Source: Chloroflexota bacterium
GTDB taxonomy: Bacteria; Chloroflexota; FW602-bin22; JAMCYS01
Reading direction: 5' to 3'
DNA length: 10,750 nucleotides
NCBI GenBank assembly: GCA_021847625.1
Contig: JAJZQK010000056.1
Span: 1 to 10,750, forward strand
Shown: one piece after another, positions 1 to 6,732 of the stretch
Layout: every line of letters begins with the position of its first letter
Position numbering within the stretch: position 1 is the stretch's first letter
Program-made: the position numbers and the translations under genes
Notes under the pieces: model-generated
The model's database searches: none
Told to the model about the DNA's origin: nothing
The model's input: only the letters and a program-made list of their open reading frames with translations

Positions 1-1
1 G

Positions 2-961
2 GGCATGACGGGCATCTACTTCAACCCCCTCAGCAACAAGGCCTACACCGAGACGGACCTGCTTCTCTCGGTCGGCTCCCGGCACGAGGAGTTCACCTCG
101 GGCGGCTGGTCCTACTTCCCGGCCAACGCCCGCTTCGTGCAGATCGACGTCGACGCCTCCGAGATCGGCCGCAACTTCCTGCCGACGACGGCCCTGATCG
201 CCGACGCCAAGCTCGCCCTGGCCGCCATCGCGGCGGAGGTCCGCGGGCGGGGCGTCGACCAGGCCCTGGTGAGCAAGCGCAAGCAGGCCCTCGCCGAGGC
301 CAAGCGCACCTACATCGCCGAGGTGGCCGAGGAGGTCCAGACAGAGCAGATGCCGATCCGCACCAAGCGGGTGGTCTGGGAGCTGAACCAGGTCTTCGGC
401 GAGAACACGATCCTCGTCAACGAGAACGGCGGCCAGGACCTCTGGTCGTATTACTACCCCTACTACCAGATCAAAGAGGGAAGCGCCGCCGTCGTGCCGG
501 CCGAGCAGACGTGCATGGGCCTGGGCGTCGTCGGCGCCGTCGCCGCCAAGCTCAACCATCCCGAGAAGAACGTCGTCTGTGTAACGGGCGACGCGGCCTT
601 CCAGATGTACACCCAGGACCTGCCGACCGCCGTGCAGTACAAGACGCCGGTGACGTGGGTGGTGCTGAACAACAACGCCCTCGGCTGGCCCAAGCTCACC
701 GCCCGCGCCCGCGGCGAGAAGTATGTCGCCGTCGACTTCGAGGCCCAGCCGAACTTCGTCCAGCTGGCCCAGGCCTATGGCTGCCACGGCGAGCACGTGG
801 AGAACCCGGCCGGTATCCACGGCGCTCTCGAGCGGGCACTAGAGGCCAACAAGAACGGCACGCCGGCCGTGGTGGAGTTCTTCGTGGAGACCTGGAGCTA
901 CTCCTGGGGCTTCCGCGACTACTACAAGCGCACGCGCGAACTGCCGGCAGGGGTGGAATAG
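2..961 (+). CDS. Thiamine-diphosphate-dependent enzyme, acetolactate-synthase-like, 5'-truncated by window edge
   Basis: The reading frame is open to the left edge, so the first ATG (position 5) is internal and about a third of the protein is missing. The visible 319 residues hold the end of the central domain (DLLLSVGSRHEEF then FVQIDVDASEIGRNF, about residues 18-58 counted from that ATG) and the whole C-terminal TPP-binding domain. The diphosphate/Mg motif starts with GDA at 195-197 and closes with NNN at 222-224, the usual spacing for this family. The lead-in CMGLGVVGAVAAKL (170-183) corresponds to the conserved stretch before GDG. The family includes acetolactate synthase, glyoxylate carboligase, sulfoacetaldehyde acetyltransferase and IolD; the substrate cannot be assigned from this half. 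GDA instead of GDG and an aromatic-rich C-terminus (WSYSWGFRDYYKRTRE) are mild departures. DhaK/DhaL downstream suggest sugar or polyol metabolism, but a 555-bp repeat-rich gap makes a shared transcript uncertain. Confidence 0.88.
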   Translation, partial: GMTGIYFNPLSNKAYTETDLLLSVGSRHEEFTSGGWSYFPANARFVQIDVDASEIGRNFLPTTALIADAKLALAAIAAEVRGRGVDQALVSKRKQALAEAKRTYIAEVAEEVQTEQMPIRTKRVVWELNQVFGENTILVNENGGQDLWSYYYPYYQIKEGSAAVVPAEQTCMGLGVVGAVAAKLNHPEKNVVCVTGDAAFQMYTQDLPTAVQYKTPVTWVVLNNNALGWPKLTARARGEKYVAVDFEAQPNFVQLAQAYGCHGEHVENPAGIHGALERALEANKNGTPAVVEFFVETWSYSWGFRDYYKRTRELPAGVE

Positions 962-976
962 GGTTGGTCGATGGAA

Positions 977-1000
977 GTGATGAGTAACGAGTGATGAGTG
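977..1000 (+). repeat. ATGAGT-type short direct repeat, copy 1
   Basis: The stretch is built of degenerate units, GTGATGAGT, AACGAGT and GATGAGTG. A closely similar array lies at 6886-6913. Both copies sit shortly upstream of a copy of the MITE-like element, so they may be flanking parts of one larger dispersed repeat. Confidence 0.6.
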
Positions 1001-1172
1001 GCGGTGCTTGCGCGGTGGGAGTCGGACTAACCGCAGAGGACACAGAGAGCAGGGAGAATGTCCGCTCCTTCTACGACAAGCTCGCGCGAGCGACCAGCCT
1101 GTCGCCCCTGCGGTGGCAGGCAGGCCGTCGCCGAGGCGTTTATCAGGCGGCGTTGGTAGCCGCCGTGGTCTT

Positions 1173-1249
1173 GTCATTCCCGCGCAGGCGGGAATCCATC
1201 CGGTTGCTTGCCATGCCTGGGACTGGATCCCCGCTTTCGCGGGGATGAC
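1173..1249. repeat. MITE/REP-like inverted-repeat element, copy 1 (77 bp)
   Basis: The two ends are inverted repeats. The left 26 bp, starting GTCATTCCCGCG, matches the reverse complement of the right 26 bp, ending CGCGGGGATGAC, at 22 of 26 positions. Each arm is itself a small hairpin. The first 32 bp match the element at 6923-6996 at 30 positions, and the interior (around CCATGCC / CCATACC) is also similar. This pattern (VIPAKAGIQ when translated) is a widespread non-autonomous intergenic repeat. No transposase is near it. Confidence 0.8.
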
Positions 1250-1288
1250 AGAAGGCCTGGACGGGCTACCAACCAACCGTAGACGCAT

Positions 1289-1370
1289 TAGGGTTCCCCC
1301 TCCCTGGAAGGGAGAGCAGTGGCGGCCATGCTAGGGTTCCCTCTCCCTTCCAGGGAGAGGGTCAGGGTGA
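1289..1370. repeat. Duplicated TAGGGTTCCC unit with hairpins
   Basis: TAGGGTTCCC occurs at 1289-1298 and again at 1332-1341, 43 bp apart. Each is followed by a hairpin. The first is CTCCCT (1300-1305) with AGGGAG (1309-1314). The second is CCCTCTCCC (1339-1347) with GGGAGAGGG (1353-1361) and loop TTCCA. The GTCAGGGTGAG that follows is typical of a dispersed CCCTCTCCC repeat seen in many genomes. There is no T-tract, so I do not call it a terminator. Confidence 0.65.
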
Positions 1371-1394
1371 GAGTCGTCCTGAAGCATCCCCGTA

Positions 1395-1447
1395 GAGGCG
1401 GGCGTCACTGCCCGCCTCGTCCCGTGGCCGGCGTCCCTGCCGGCCAC
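1395..1447. repeat. Twin hairpins with matching GTCNCT loops
   Basis: Two adjacent perfect hairpins have identical geometry. The first is GAGGCGGGC (1395-1403), loop GTCACT, GCCCGCCTC (1410-1418). The second is GTGGCCGGC (1424-1432), loop GTCCCT, GCCGGCCAC (1439-1447). Each has a 9-bp stem and a 6-nt loop differing at one base, with 5 nt between them. The arrangement ends 69 bp before the dhaK start. It is either a dispersed paired palindrome or an RNA structure in the dhaK leader. Confidence 0.75.
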
Positions 1448-1516
1448 CACGGAGTTGTGGTCACCCTCTGGGGACGAAAAACCGCGCGCCACAGATTTGC
1501 GGCTGGAGAATGAGTA

Positions 1517-2518
1517 GTGAAGAAGATAATCAACGACCCGGCGAACTTCGTCGATGATACGCTGGAGGGCATCCTCGCCGCCCACCCGGATAAGCTGCGC
1601 ATGGCCGGCGACGAGAAGCGGGCGATCGTGCGCGCCGACGCCCCGGTGCAGGGGAAGGTCGCCATCGCCACGGGTGGGGGCTCGGGTCACCTGCCGGTCT
1701 TCCTGGGCTACGTCGGCCGGGGTCTGGCCGACGGCGTGGCCGTGGGCAACGTCTTCGCCTCCCCCTCTACCCGGCAGATGCTGGCCGTCACCCACGCCAT
1801 CCACGGCGGCAAGGGCGTTCTCTACCTCTACGGCAACTACCAGGGCGATACGATGAATTTCGACACGGCGGCGGAGATGGCGGACATGGACGACATCCGC
1901 GTGGAGACGGTCCTGGTCACGGACGACGTTGCCTCCGCCCCGCCTGAGCGTTGGCAAACGCGCCGGGGGGTGGCCGGCCTCTTATTCGCCTACAAGATCG
2001 CCGGGGCCAAGGCCGAGGAGAGCGCCGACCTGGCGGCGATAAAGGCGGCGGCCGAGGAGGCTGTGGCCAACACCCGCAGCATGGGCGTGGCCCTCTCGCC
2101 CTGCACCGTGCCGGAGGCAGGCCGGCCTACCTTCACCATCGGCGAGGATGAAATGGAGATCGGCATGGGCATCCACGGCGAGCCGGGCGTGCGGCGGGGC
2201 AAGCTGCAGTCGGCCGATGAGATCGCCGAGCAGCTCACTCAGGCCGTGTTGGCCGACCTGCCCTTCCGGGCGGGCGACGAGGTAGGAGTGCTCGTCAACG
2301 GCCTGGGCGCCACGCCCAAGGAGGAGCTGTACATCCTCTACCGAAAGATCAAGAGCCTGCTGGACGAGGCGGGAGTGCGCGTGCACCGGCCGTACATAGG
2401 AGAGTACGCCACCTCGCTAGAGATGGCCGGTGCTTCCCTCTCGCTCTTGCGCCTCGACGACGAACGCAAGCGCCTGCTCGACGCGCCCGCCGACTCGCCG
2501 TTCTTCCTGCAAAAGTAA
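1517..2518 (+). CDS. dhaK: Dihydroxyacetone kinase, substrate-binding subunit DhaK
   Basis: Predicted to bind dihydroxyacetone (or a related small ketose) covalently for phosphorylation by DhaL. The 333 residues are normal length for DhaK. Visible signatures are GGGSGH (53-58), NYQGDTMNF (107-115, with D111 in the active-site position) and GMGIHGEPG (216-224), whose H220 is the histidine that forms the hemiaminal with substrate in this family. The start is GTG 1517, preceded by GGAG at 1505-1508 with an 8-nt spacer; an ATG at 1510 is out of frame. dhaL begins 16 nt after the stop, so the two are cotranscribed. The residue after H58 is Leu (GGGSGHLP), where the E. coli enzyme has Glu, which could mark a subfamily with a different ketose substrate. 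No DhaM-like PTS subunit is visible, so the donor is probably ATP bound by DhaL; this is inference. Confidence 0.93.
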   Translation: MKKIINDPANFVDDTLEGILAAHPDKLRMAGDEKRAIVRADAPVQGKVAIATGGGSGHLPVFLGYVGRGLADGVAVGNVFASPSTRQMLAVTHAIHGGKGVLYLYGNYQGDTMNFDTAAEMADMDDIRVETVLVTDDVASAPPERWQTRRGVAGLLFAYKIAGAKAEESADLAAIKAAAEEAVANTRSMGVALSPCTVPEAGRPTFTIGEDEMEIGMGIHGEPGVRRGKLQSADEIAEQLTQAVLADLPFRAGDEVGVLVNGLGATPKEELYILYRKIKSLLDEAGVRVHRPYIGEYATSLEMAGASLSLLRLDDERKRLLDAPADSPFFLQK

Positions 2519-2534
2519 GCCCCCGGAGATAGAA

Positions 2535-3173
2535 ATGAGCGAATCCCTAACCATCGACCAAGTCGTCGCGATCCTCACGAAGGTGGCAGAGGACCTGGAA
2601 GGGGCCCGCGACAGGCTCAACGAGCTGGACGGGGCCATAGGCGACGGCGACCACGGCATCTCCGTCGCCCGCGGCTTCCGGGCATTGCAGGAGGGCCTGG
2701 CGAAGCATCCCCCGGACATCGGCCGCACCCTGGCCGAGGCCGGGCTCCAGTTCAACGAGGGGGCCGGTGCCACCGTCGGCGCCCTCCTCGGCACCGCCTT
2801 CATGCGGGCCGGTAAGGAGGTCCGCGGCCAAAGCGAAATATCCCTGGCCGATGTCGTCCGCATGGCCAAGGCGGCCGGCCAGGGCGTGCAGGAGCGGGGC
2901 AAGGCCGAGCCGGGCCACAAGACGATGCTGGACGCCATCGTCCCCGCCACCGAGGCCCTGGAGAAGGCTGCCGCCGCGGGCGCCTCACTAGAGGAGGCCG
3001 TGGACCAGGCCGTCGCCGCCGCGGAGGGGGGCGTGGAGGCCACCAAGGACATGCTCCCCGGCTACGGCCGGGCCCGCTGGCTAGGCGAAAGGACCTTGGG
3101 CCATCAAGACGCCGGGGCCACCACGGTCTACCTGATGCTCAAGTCAGTCGCCGAGCGGCTTTACCGTGCCTAG
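2535..3173 (+). CDS. dhaL: Dihydroxyacetone kinase, nucleotide-binding subunit DhaL
   Basis: This subunit carries the nucleotide and magnesium ions and transfers phosphate to the ketose held by DhaK. It has 212 residues, standard for DhaL. The Mg-binding aspartates are in LDGAIGDGDHG (31-41: D32, D37, D39). GHKTMLDAI (127-135) matches the family's GDKTMLD motif, and GRARWLGERTLGHQDAGA (178-195) is the conserved C-terminal lid region. The frame is open about 105 bases further upstream, into dhaK, but ATG 2535 is chosen because GGAG at 2525-2528 sits 6 nt before it and the protein then starts like other DhaL subunits. It follows dhaK by 16 nt. Immediately after its stop the sequence changes to a truncated propeller ORF, which suggests a recombination junction at the end of the operon. 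Confidence 0.94.
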   Translation: MSESLTIDQVVAILTKVAEDLEGARDRLNELDGAIGDGDHGISVARGFRALQEGLAKHPPDIGRTLAEAGLQFNEGAGATVGALLGTAFMRAGKEVRGQSEISLADVVRMAKAAGQGVQERGKAEPGHKTMLDAIVPATEALEKAAAAGASLEEAVDQAVAAAEGGVEATKDMLPGYGRARWLGERTLGHQDAGATTVYLMLKSVAERLYRA

Positions 3174-3175
3174 GG

Positions 3176-3781
3176 TTGGTGGTATCATCCGGTTGGCTAT
3201 CTAGTACCCTTGTGTTGGTGAAGTACGGGCCCGACGGGACTCAGCTATGGGCCTCTGTATTCAACGGCCTAGGTTCGGGAGGCAAGCCCGAAGCGATGGC
3301 GGTCGATAGTCTGGGCCAGGTCATCGTCGCCGCCACCGCTGGCGGTAGGTATGCGACGGTTAAATACGGGCAGAGCGACGGCGCTCCGGGGGAACTGCCA
3401 CTTCCGCCCACTACCGAAGCCGCCGTCGCCCCGCGCAGCCCCGGTGGCCGGGGGGTCGAGGCGGGCGACGCCGATGCGGTTGATCAGCTGGCTACAGCGG
3501 GAACGGACACGCCAGAGCATCTGGGCGAATGGCGCACCGCGAGCGCGATGATCGCGGTGGGCAAAGGACCGAGCGGGCTGGCCGTGAACCCGGGGGTTGG
3601 ACACGTTTACGTGGCAAACTGGTCCGACGGCACGGTATCGGTGATAGACACAAGCACGGATACGGTCATTGAGACGGTAGCCGTCGGCATGAATCCGCGT
3701 GCCGTGGCCCTCAATCCGCTGACGAAGCGCGTCTACGTTGCAAACTACGGGTCGGGGAATGTGTCGGTTATCCAAGAGTAA
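3176..3781 (+). pseudogene. Truncated beta-propeller ORF joining an SBBP-type and YVTN-type repeats
   Basis: The 201-codon frame begins with weak TTG/GTG codons 2-5 bp after the dhaL stop and has no ribosome binding site or signal peptide. Residues 12-64 resemble one SBBP repeat (VKYGPDGTQLW, then AMAVDSLGQVIV, then YATVKYG). Residues 65-123 are a Pro/Ala/Gly-rich linker. Residues 125-200 hold two YVTN repeats (GPSGLAVNP..HVYVANWSDGTVSVID and NPRAVALNP..RVYVANYGSGNVSVI). A closed propeller needs many more blades, and such proteins are normally secreted, so this looks like the tail of a larger gene that lost its front half. The coding region is intact over its length, so low-level expression by read-through from dhaL cannot be excluded. 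Codon use is somewhat less GC3-biased than in dhaL. Confidence 0.6.
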
Positions 3782-3801
3782 CCGGCAAAGGCGAGTCGAT
3801 T

Positions 3802-3975
3802 ATGCCCAGCTGGTGGGCGCACGGCCTCACCAACGCCGTCGCCTTCGCCCCGGTCGCCCTCATCCTGATATGGATCGCGGCCTCCGTGCCGCAGATCGGA
3901 TGGGCGCTGCTCCACGCCGCGATCCATCCGACAATATGGAACCCCCGATCCATTCTATCTACAGTCTGCTATTGA
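3802..3975 (+). CDS. Small hypothetical membrane protein (57 aa)
   Basis: ATG 3802 opens a 57-residue frame ending at TGA 3973-3975. Residues 13-27 (AVAFAPVALILIWIA) form a strong hydrophobic segment, followed by a second, weaker one around residues 32-42 (IGWALLHAAIH); Trp and His are frequent. Third codon positions are overwhelmingly G or C for the first 47 or so codons, as in the real genes here, which supports coding. The last ten codons lose that bias, as if the original 3' end had been replaced. A weak ribosome binding site (AAAGGCGAG at 3787-3795) precedes it. I recognise no family. It may be a genuine small membrane protein or the front of a truncated larger one. Confidence 0.45.
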   Translation: MPSWWAHGLTNAVAFAPVALILIWIAASVPQIGWALLHAAIHPTIWNPRSILSTVCY

Positions 3976-3990
3976 CGGTTCGCCTGCTAT

Positions 3991-4022
3991 TCGTAGGGGC
4001 GAACGGCCGTTCGCCCCTACGA
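3991..4022. repeat. 32-bp perfect palindrome between convergent genes
   Basis: The sequence from TCGTAGGGGCGAAC to the matching GTTCGCCCCTACGA is self-complementary over all 32 bases, centred on GGCC. It lies between plus-strand ORFs ending at 3975 and the minus-strand hydrolase ending at 4083. It could form a stable hairpin in either transcript and act as a bidirectional terminator, although neither side has a T-tract. The TAGGGGCGAA/TTCGCCCCTA core is a known type of dispersed bacterial repeat. Confidence 0.75.
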
Positions 4023-4063
4023 TTGGTTGATATTCGCGGTTCCCAGGGCTACGCCGCCGAAGC

Positions 4064-4081
4064 GGTGTAACGTGTTACACC
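4064..4081. repeat. 18-bp inverted repeat next to the hydrolase stop codon
   Basis: GGTGTAAC (4064-4071) and GTTACACC (4074-4081) are perfect inverted arms around GT. The repeat ends one base from the stop codon of the minus-strand hydrolase. As RNA it would be a 7-bp stem with a CGTG loop; as DNA it has the symmetry of a dimeric regulator site, but it is at the 3' end of a gene, which makes an operator role doubtful. Confidence 0.5.
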
Positions 4082-4082
4082 C

Positions 4083-4886
4083 TCAGTTGCAGGGCTGCAC
4101 CGCCTCGGGGACGTCCTGCCGCGGGAAGTAGGTGCGGGCGTCGGCGCCGTGGCTCCAGACGCTGCTGCGGCTGTCGACGCCGTCGACGGTGACCCGGAAG
4201 TAGTACTTGTTCAACGGGTCGCGGGCGGCGCTGACGTCCACGTCGTTGAATTCCCACGTTGGGTAGGTGAGCCCGTTCGCCTCTTTCACCACAAGCCGCC
4301 CGATAGCCACTTCCTCCGCGTAGCCGTTGTTGAGCGCCCGCCACAGGCGCACCGTCGGCGACCACCCAAGCGGTACCGTCTCTAACGTATCCCGCACGTA
4401 CAGATTGACGCCGATGTTCGCCTTGGTGGCCTCGGTCACGGGCAGGCCGTCGTGCGGCCAGACGATCTGAATCTTAGCATTCACCGCCGCGGGGGCCTGC
4501 GTCGCCACGCCGGTCGGCACGTCCTGCTGGGGCAGGTAGGTACGGGCGTCCTCGGCGTGGCTCCAGATGCTGGTCCGGTAGGGGTAGCCGTCCACGGAGA
4601 GGCGGAAGTAGAGCTTGTTGGCGGGGTCGTTGGCCCCTCGCACGTCGACATCGTTGAACTCCCAGGCCGGGAAGGTGAGGCCGTTTTCTTGTTTCACCAT
4701 CTGGGTGCCGGTGGCCACTTCCTCCTCGACGCCATTGTTCAGCGCCCGCCACAGGCGCACGGTCGGCGTGAACTGCGGGCAGACGGTCGTGGCCACGTCG
4801 CGCTGGAACAGGTAGGCGCCGATATTGGCCAGCGTCGCCTGGCTCACCGGCAGGCCGTCGTGCGGCCAGACGATCTCGATGCGGGC
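4083..4886 (-). repeat. Tandem duplication encoding two C-terminal modules of the hydrolase
   Basis: Module 1 is encoded by 4479-4886 and module 2 by 4083-4478. Aligned by eye without a gap over 124 residues, they share about 81 identities (65%). Shared blocks are IVWPHDGLPV, PTVRLWRALNNG, WEFNDVDV, YFR..VDG, WSH..DARTY and QDVP. Nucleotide identity is also high in places (GCGCCCGCCACAGGCGCAC occurs in both). The fold is unknown to me; it is likely a beta-sandwich for surface or glycan attachment. Confidence 0.85.
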
Positions 4887-6551
4887 GTCGAGGGAGGTGG
4901 AGGCGTAGCGCAAGACGTACGACTCGCCCGCCTCGACGCCGAAGACGACGGCGTTGCCGTCATTCTGGAAGGGCACGGCGGCGCCGTTTGCCCGCGCGAG
5001 GCTAAGGACGCGCACCCCGCTGGCCCCGGCCAACGCCGCCGGGTCGACCCGCAGCGTGGCAGGTGCCGTCGCCGTGAGGTCGATCTCCCCCTCCCGCGGC
5101 CAGGAGGCGAAGATCTGGGCCACGCCGGAGGACGTGAAGGAGAGGCCGCCGTTCGCGCTGCCGAAAGAATCGCCGCCCAGGAAGAGCGCCCTCGGCGCCG
5201 TGTAAGTGTAGCGCACGCCCGGATTGCCGCCGACGGCCTCGATGTTTAGATCCCCCCCGGCGGGCGCGCTGCCGCCGGTGTGCTGTTGAAGGGCACGCAG
5301 GGCGTAGACGACCGCCTTGGCACCGCCGTCCGCGCCGTAGAGGCCGTAGCTATTCTCGCGCGGGTTCCAACCGTTGGCCACGTCGTTGAGCGACCATTTG
5401 GCACCACCGGCCAGGCCTGCGTTCAGCAGGTGCAGCGCGATGGCCGTCTCGTGGAGCGCGGCCTCGTCGGCGGGCACATCCGAGTTGGCGTAGCCGTACT
5501 CCTCCAGCGTCACCGGCTTGTCCGGGAAGGCCCGGCGCACGTCGTCCAGGAGGTCGAAGATGCCGTTCAGGGCCTTGATCCCCTTGTTCGGGAAGCGATG
5601 GACGGACATGAAGCTCAGCGCGTTGTTGGCCGTGAGGGCAGCCAACGTGCTGTCGCTATAGCCGACGGTGACGAGATGGCGCGAATCGGCCGCGCGGATG
5701 GCCTCCAATTGGGGCTGAAGCCAGGCGGCGAGCGTCTGGCTCAGGGCGTCGATATACGGCCGCCATTTGGCCGCCTCCGGCGCCGCTAGATAGTCGAGCG
5801 TCGTCACTTCGTAGTTGTGCGCGGTGATCCAATCCCCGGATTCCCGCACGAACTCCGTGTAGTAGCGGTAGTTATTGGCGTAGATGTACGCCTGCTCGGC
5901 CGTGAAGCGAGCCGGGATCAGCGACTTGCCGCTGCCGTCGCGCCGCCAGGCCGCGGCCGCCTCCAGACTTACCCTCTGCCCGTACTGCTTGATCAGCACG
6001 TCGGTCTGCAGCGGGGGCGGCGAGCCGGGATACTGGGCGATGGCCAGGTCCTGGAAGTGCGGCTCGTTCTTCAAGTCGTAGGCCAGGATGGCCGACCTAT
6101 CGGCGTAGCGGCGGGCGATAGCCCCATCCACCTCCGCGACCTTGGCCAGTTCGTCCTGGCGATAGTCGTAGAGGGTGAGGATGACGCGCAGCCCTAGCCC
6201 CTCGGCCAGGGAGATGACGGTGTCGAGCTTACCCCACTGGCCCGCCAGGATCTGGTCTTGCAAGGGCGGGCGGACGAAGATGCGCACCGTGTTGAGCCCG
6301 GCGGCCTGGACCCGGCGCAGGTCGGTTTCGATCAGCCCGGCGTCGAACAGGCCGTCCTCCCACATCGTCCACGAGCGATCGGGGGCGCCGACGTAGTTGG
6401 CGCCGAGCATGAAGTAGGTGCTGCCGTCGGCGTTTACCAGGCGAGCGCCTTCGGCGCGAACGAACCCCTGCTCGGCGAGGGCCGGCGGCGGCGCCGAGCT
6501 GAACAAGGGCAACAATAGCGTCAAAACGACAAGAAGGGCCAACCTACGCAT
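4083..6551 (-). CDS. Secreted clan GH-A glycoside hydrolase (GH5-like) with two C-terminal repeat modules
   Basis: A predicted exported beta-glycan hydrolase (mannanase/cellulase-like fold) of 822 residues. The start at 6551 is chosen because GGAGG lies 6 nt upstream (6558-6562) and a signal peptide follows at once (MRRLALLVVLTLLLPLF, cleavage likely after ALA-26); the frame runs 38 codons further up without support. The catalytic barrel spans about residues 27-425. AYDLKNEPHF contains the acid/base E163, SVHRF contains the conserved H318, VTLEEYGYA contains the nucleophile E351, and AKWSLND has the conserved Trp386. Then comes a beta-rich region (about 432-555) and two copies of one module (556-691 and 692-822). 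The substrate is not predictable: GH5 covers many glycans and related families share these motifs. It is a single gene, facing away from the cytochrome gene and toward the dhaKL side. Confidence 0.88.
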   Translation of the reverse strand: MRRLALLVVLTLLLPLFSSAPPPALAEQGFVRAEGARLVNADGSTYFMLGANYVGAPDRSWTMWEDGLFDAGLIETDLRRVQAAGLNTVRIFVRPPLQDQILAGQWGKLDTVISLAEGLGLRVILTLYDYRQDELAKVAEVDGAIARRYADRSAILAYDLKNEPHFQDLAIAQYPGSPPPLQTDVLIKQYGQRVSLEAAAAWRRDGSGKSLIPARFTAEQAYIYANNYRYYTEFVRESGDWITAHNYEVTTLDYLAAPEAAKWRPYIDALSQTLAAWLQPQLEAIRAADSRHLVTVGYSDSTLAALTANNALSFMSVHRFPNKGIKALNGIFDLLDDVRRAFPDKPVTLEEYGYANSDVPADEAALHETAIALHLLNAGLAGGAKWSLNDVANGWNPRENSYGLYGADGGAKAVVYALRALQQHTGGSAPAGGDLNIEAVGGNPGVRYTYTAPRALFLGGDSFGSANGGLSFTSSGVAQIFASWPREGEIDLTATAPATLRVDPAALAGASGVRVLSLARANGAAVPFQNDGNAVVFGVEAGESYVLRYASTSLDARIEIVWPHDGLPVSQATLANIGAYLFQRDVATTVCPQFTPTVRLWRALNNGVEEEVATGTQMVKQENGLTFPAWEFNDVDVRGANDPANKLYFRLSVDGYPYRTSIWSHAEDARTYLPQQDVPTGVATQAPAAVNAKIQIVWPHDGLPVTEATKANIGVNLYVRDTLETVPLGWSPTVRLWRALNNGYAEEVAIGRLVVKEANGLTYPTWEFNDVDVSAARDPLNKYYFRVTVDGVDSRSSVWSHGADARTYFPRQDVPEAVQPCN

Positions 6552-6732
6552 CCAAATCCTCCCCACCCTCTGAATGGCCCCCTGCCGCCGTCGCCGAGAC
6601 CGGTCGTCGGTCGAACGAGAGTCGAAGACGGCCCACCATCCCGTCCCCATGAGATGGCAAGGCAACGGGGGCTAAGCGTGCTGACGTAGTGCTGTTACGC
6701 GGCTGTCGTCTGGGGACCGTGGTCCGCGGGCC

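Larger units (their letters stand above)
962..1516. other. 555-bp intergenic region packed with dispersed repeats
   Basis: No convincing gene is present. In order it holds an ATGAGT-type direct repeat (977-1000), a stretch reading AACCGCAGAGGACACAGAGA at 1029-1048 that resembles common intergenic repeats in environmental genomes, a MITE-like inverted repeat (1173-1249), a duplicated TAGGGTTCCC unit with hairpins (1289-1370) and twin 9-bp-stem hairpins (1395-1447). Short ORFs here encode the VIPAKAGIQ / IPACAGMT type of peptide, which is the translation of the repeat and not a protein. I saw no clear sigma70 promoter for dhaK. The final bases supply the dhaK ribosome binding site. Confidence 0.75.

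Noticed and set aside
839..1288. Minus-strand 149-codon ORF and plus-strand ORFs at 991-1334
   Set aside because: The peptides contain VIPAKAGIQ and IPACAGMT, the known translation of an intergenic inverted repeat, and overlap the TPP enzyme 3' end.
1173..1447. CRISPR array
   Set aside because: Repeats here differ in sequence and spacing and are self-complementary elements; there is no regular repeat-spacer pattern and no cas gene.
1450..1516. Riboswitch or tRNA ahead of dhaK or in other spacers
   Set aside because: I saw no cloverleaf, no T-loop-like GTTCGA in a tRNA context and no known riboswitch core; only simple hairpins are present.
4452..5249. 265-codon plus-strand ORF opposite the hydrolase
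   Set aside because: It is an antisense shadow in GC-rich DNA: low complexity, rich in Arg/Gly/Val/His, no motif, and fully overlapped by a gene with clear catalytic residues and signal peptide.
5280..6197. Further plus-strand ORFs across the hydrolase (169 and 126 codons)
   Set aside because: Same reason; they have no independent ribosome binding site or family character.
6552..6665. N-terminal extension of the hydrolase by 38 codons
   Set aside because: The extension is Arg-rich and without a ribosome binding site, and would bury the signal peptide; the ATG at 6551 has GGAGG at the right distance.
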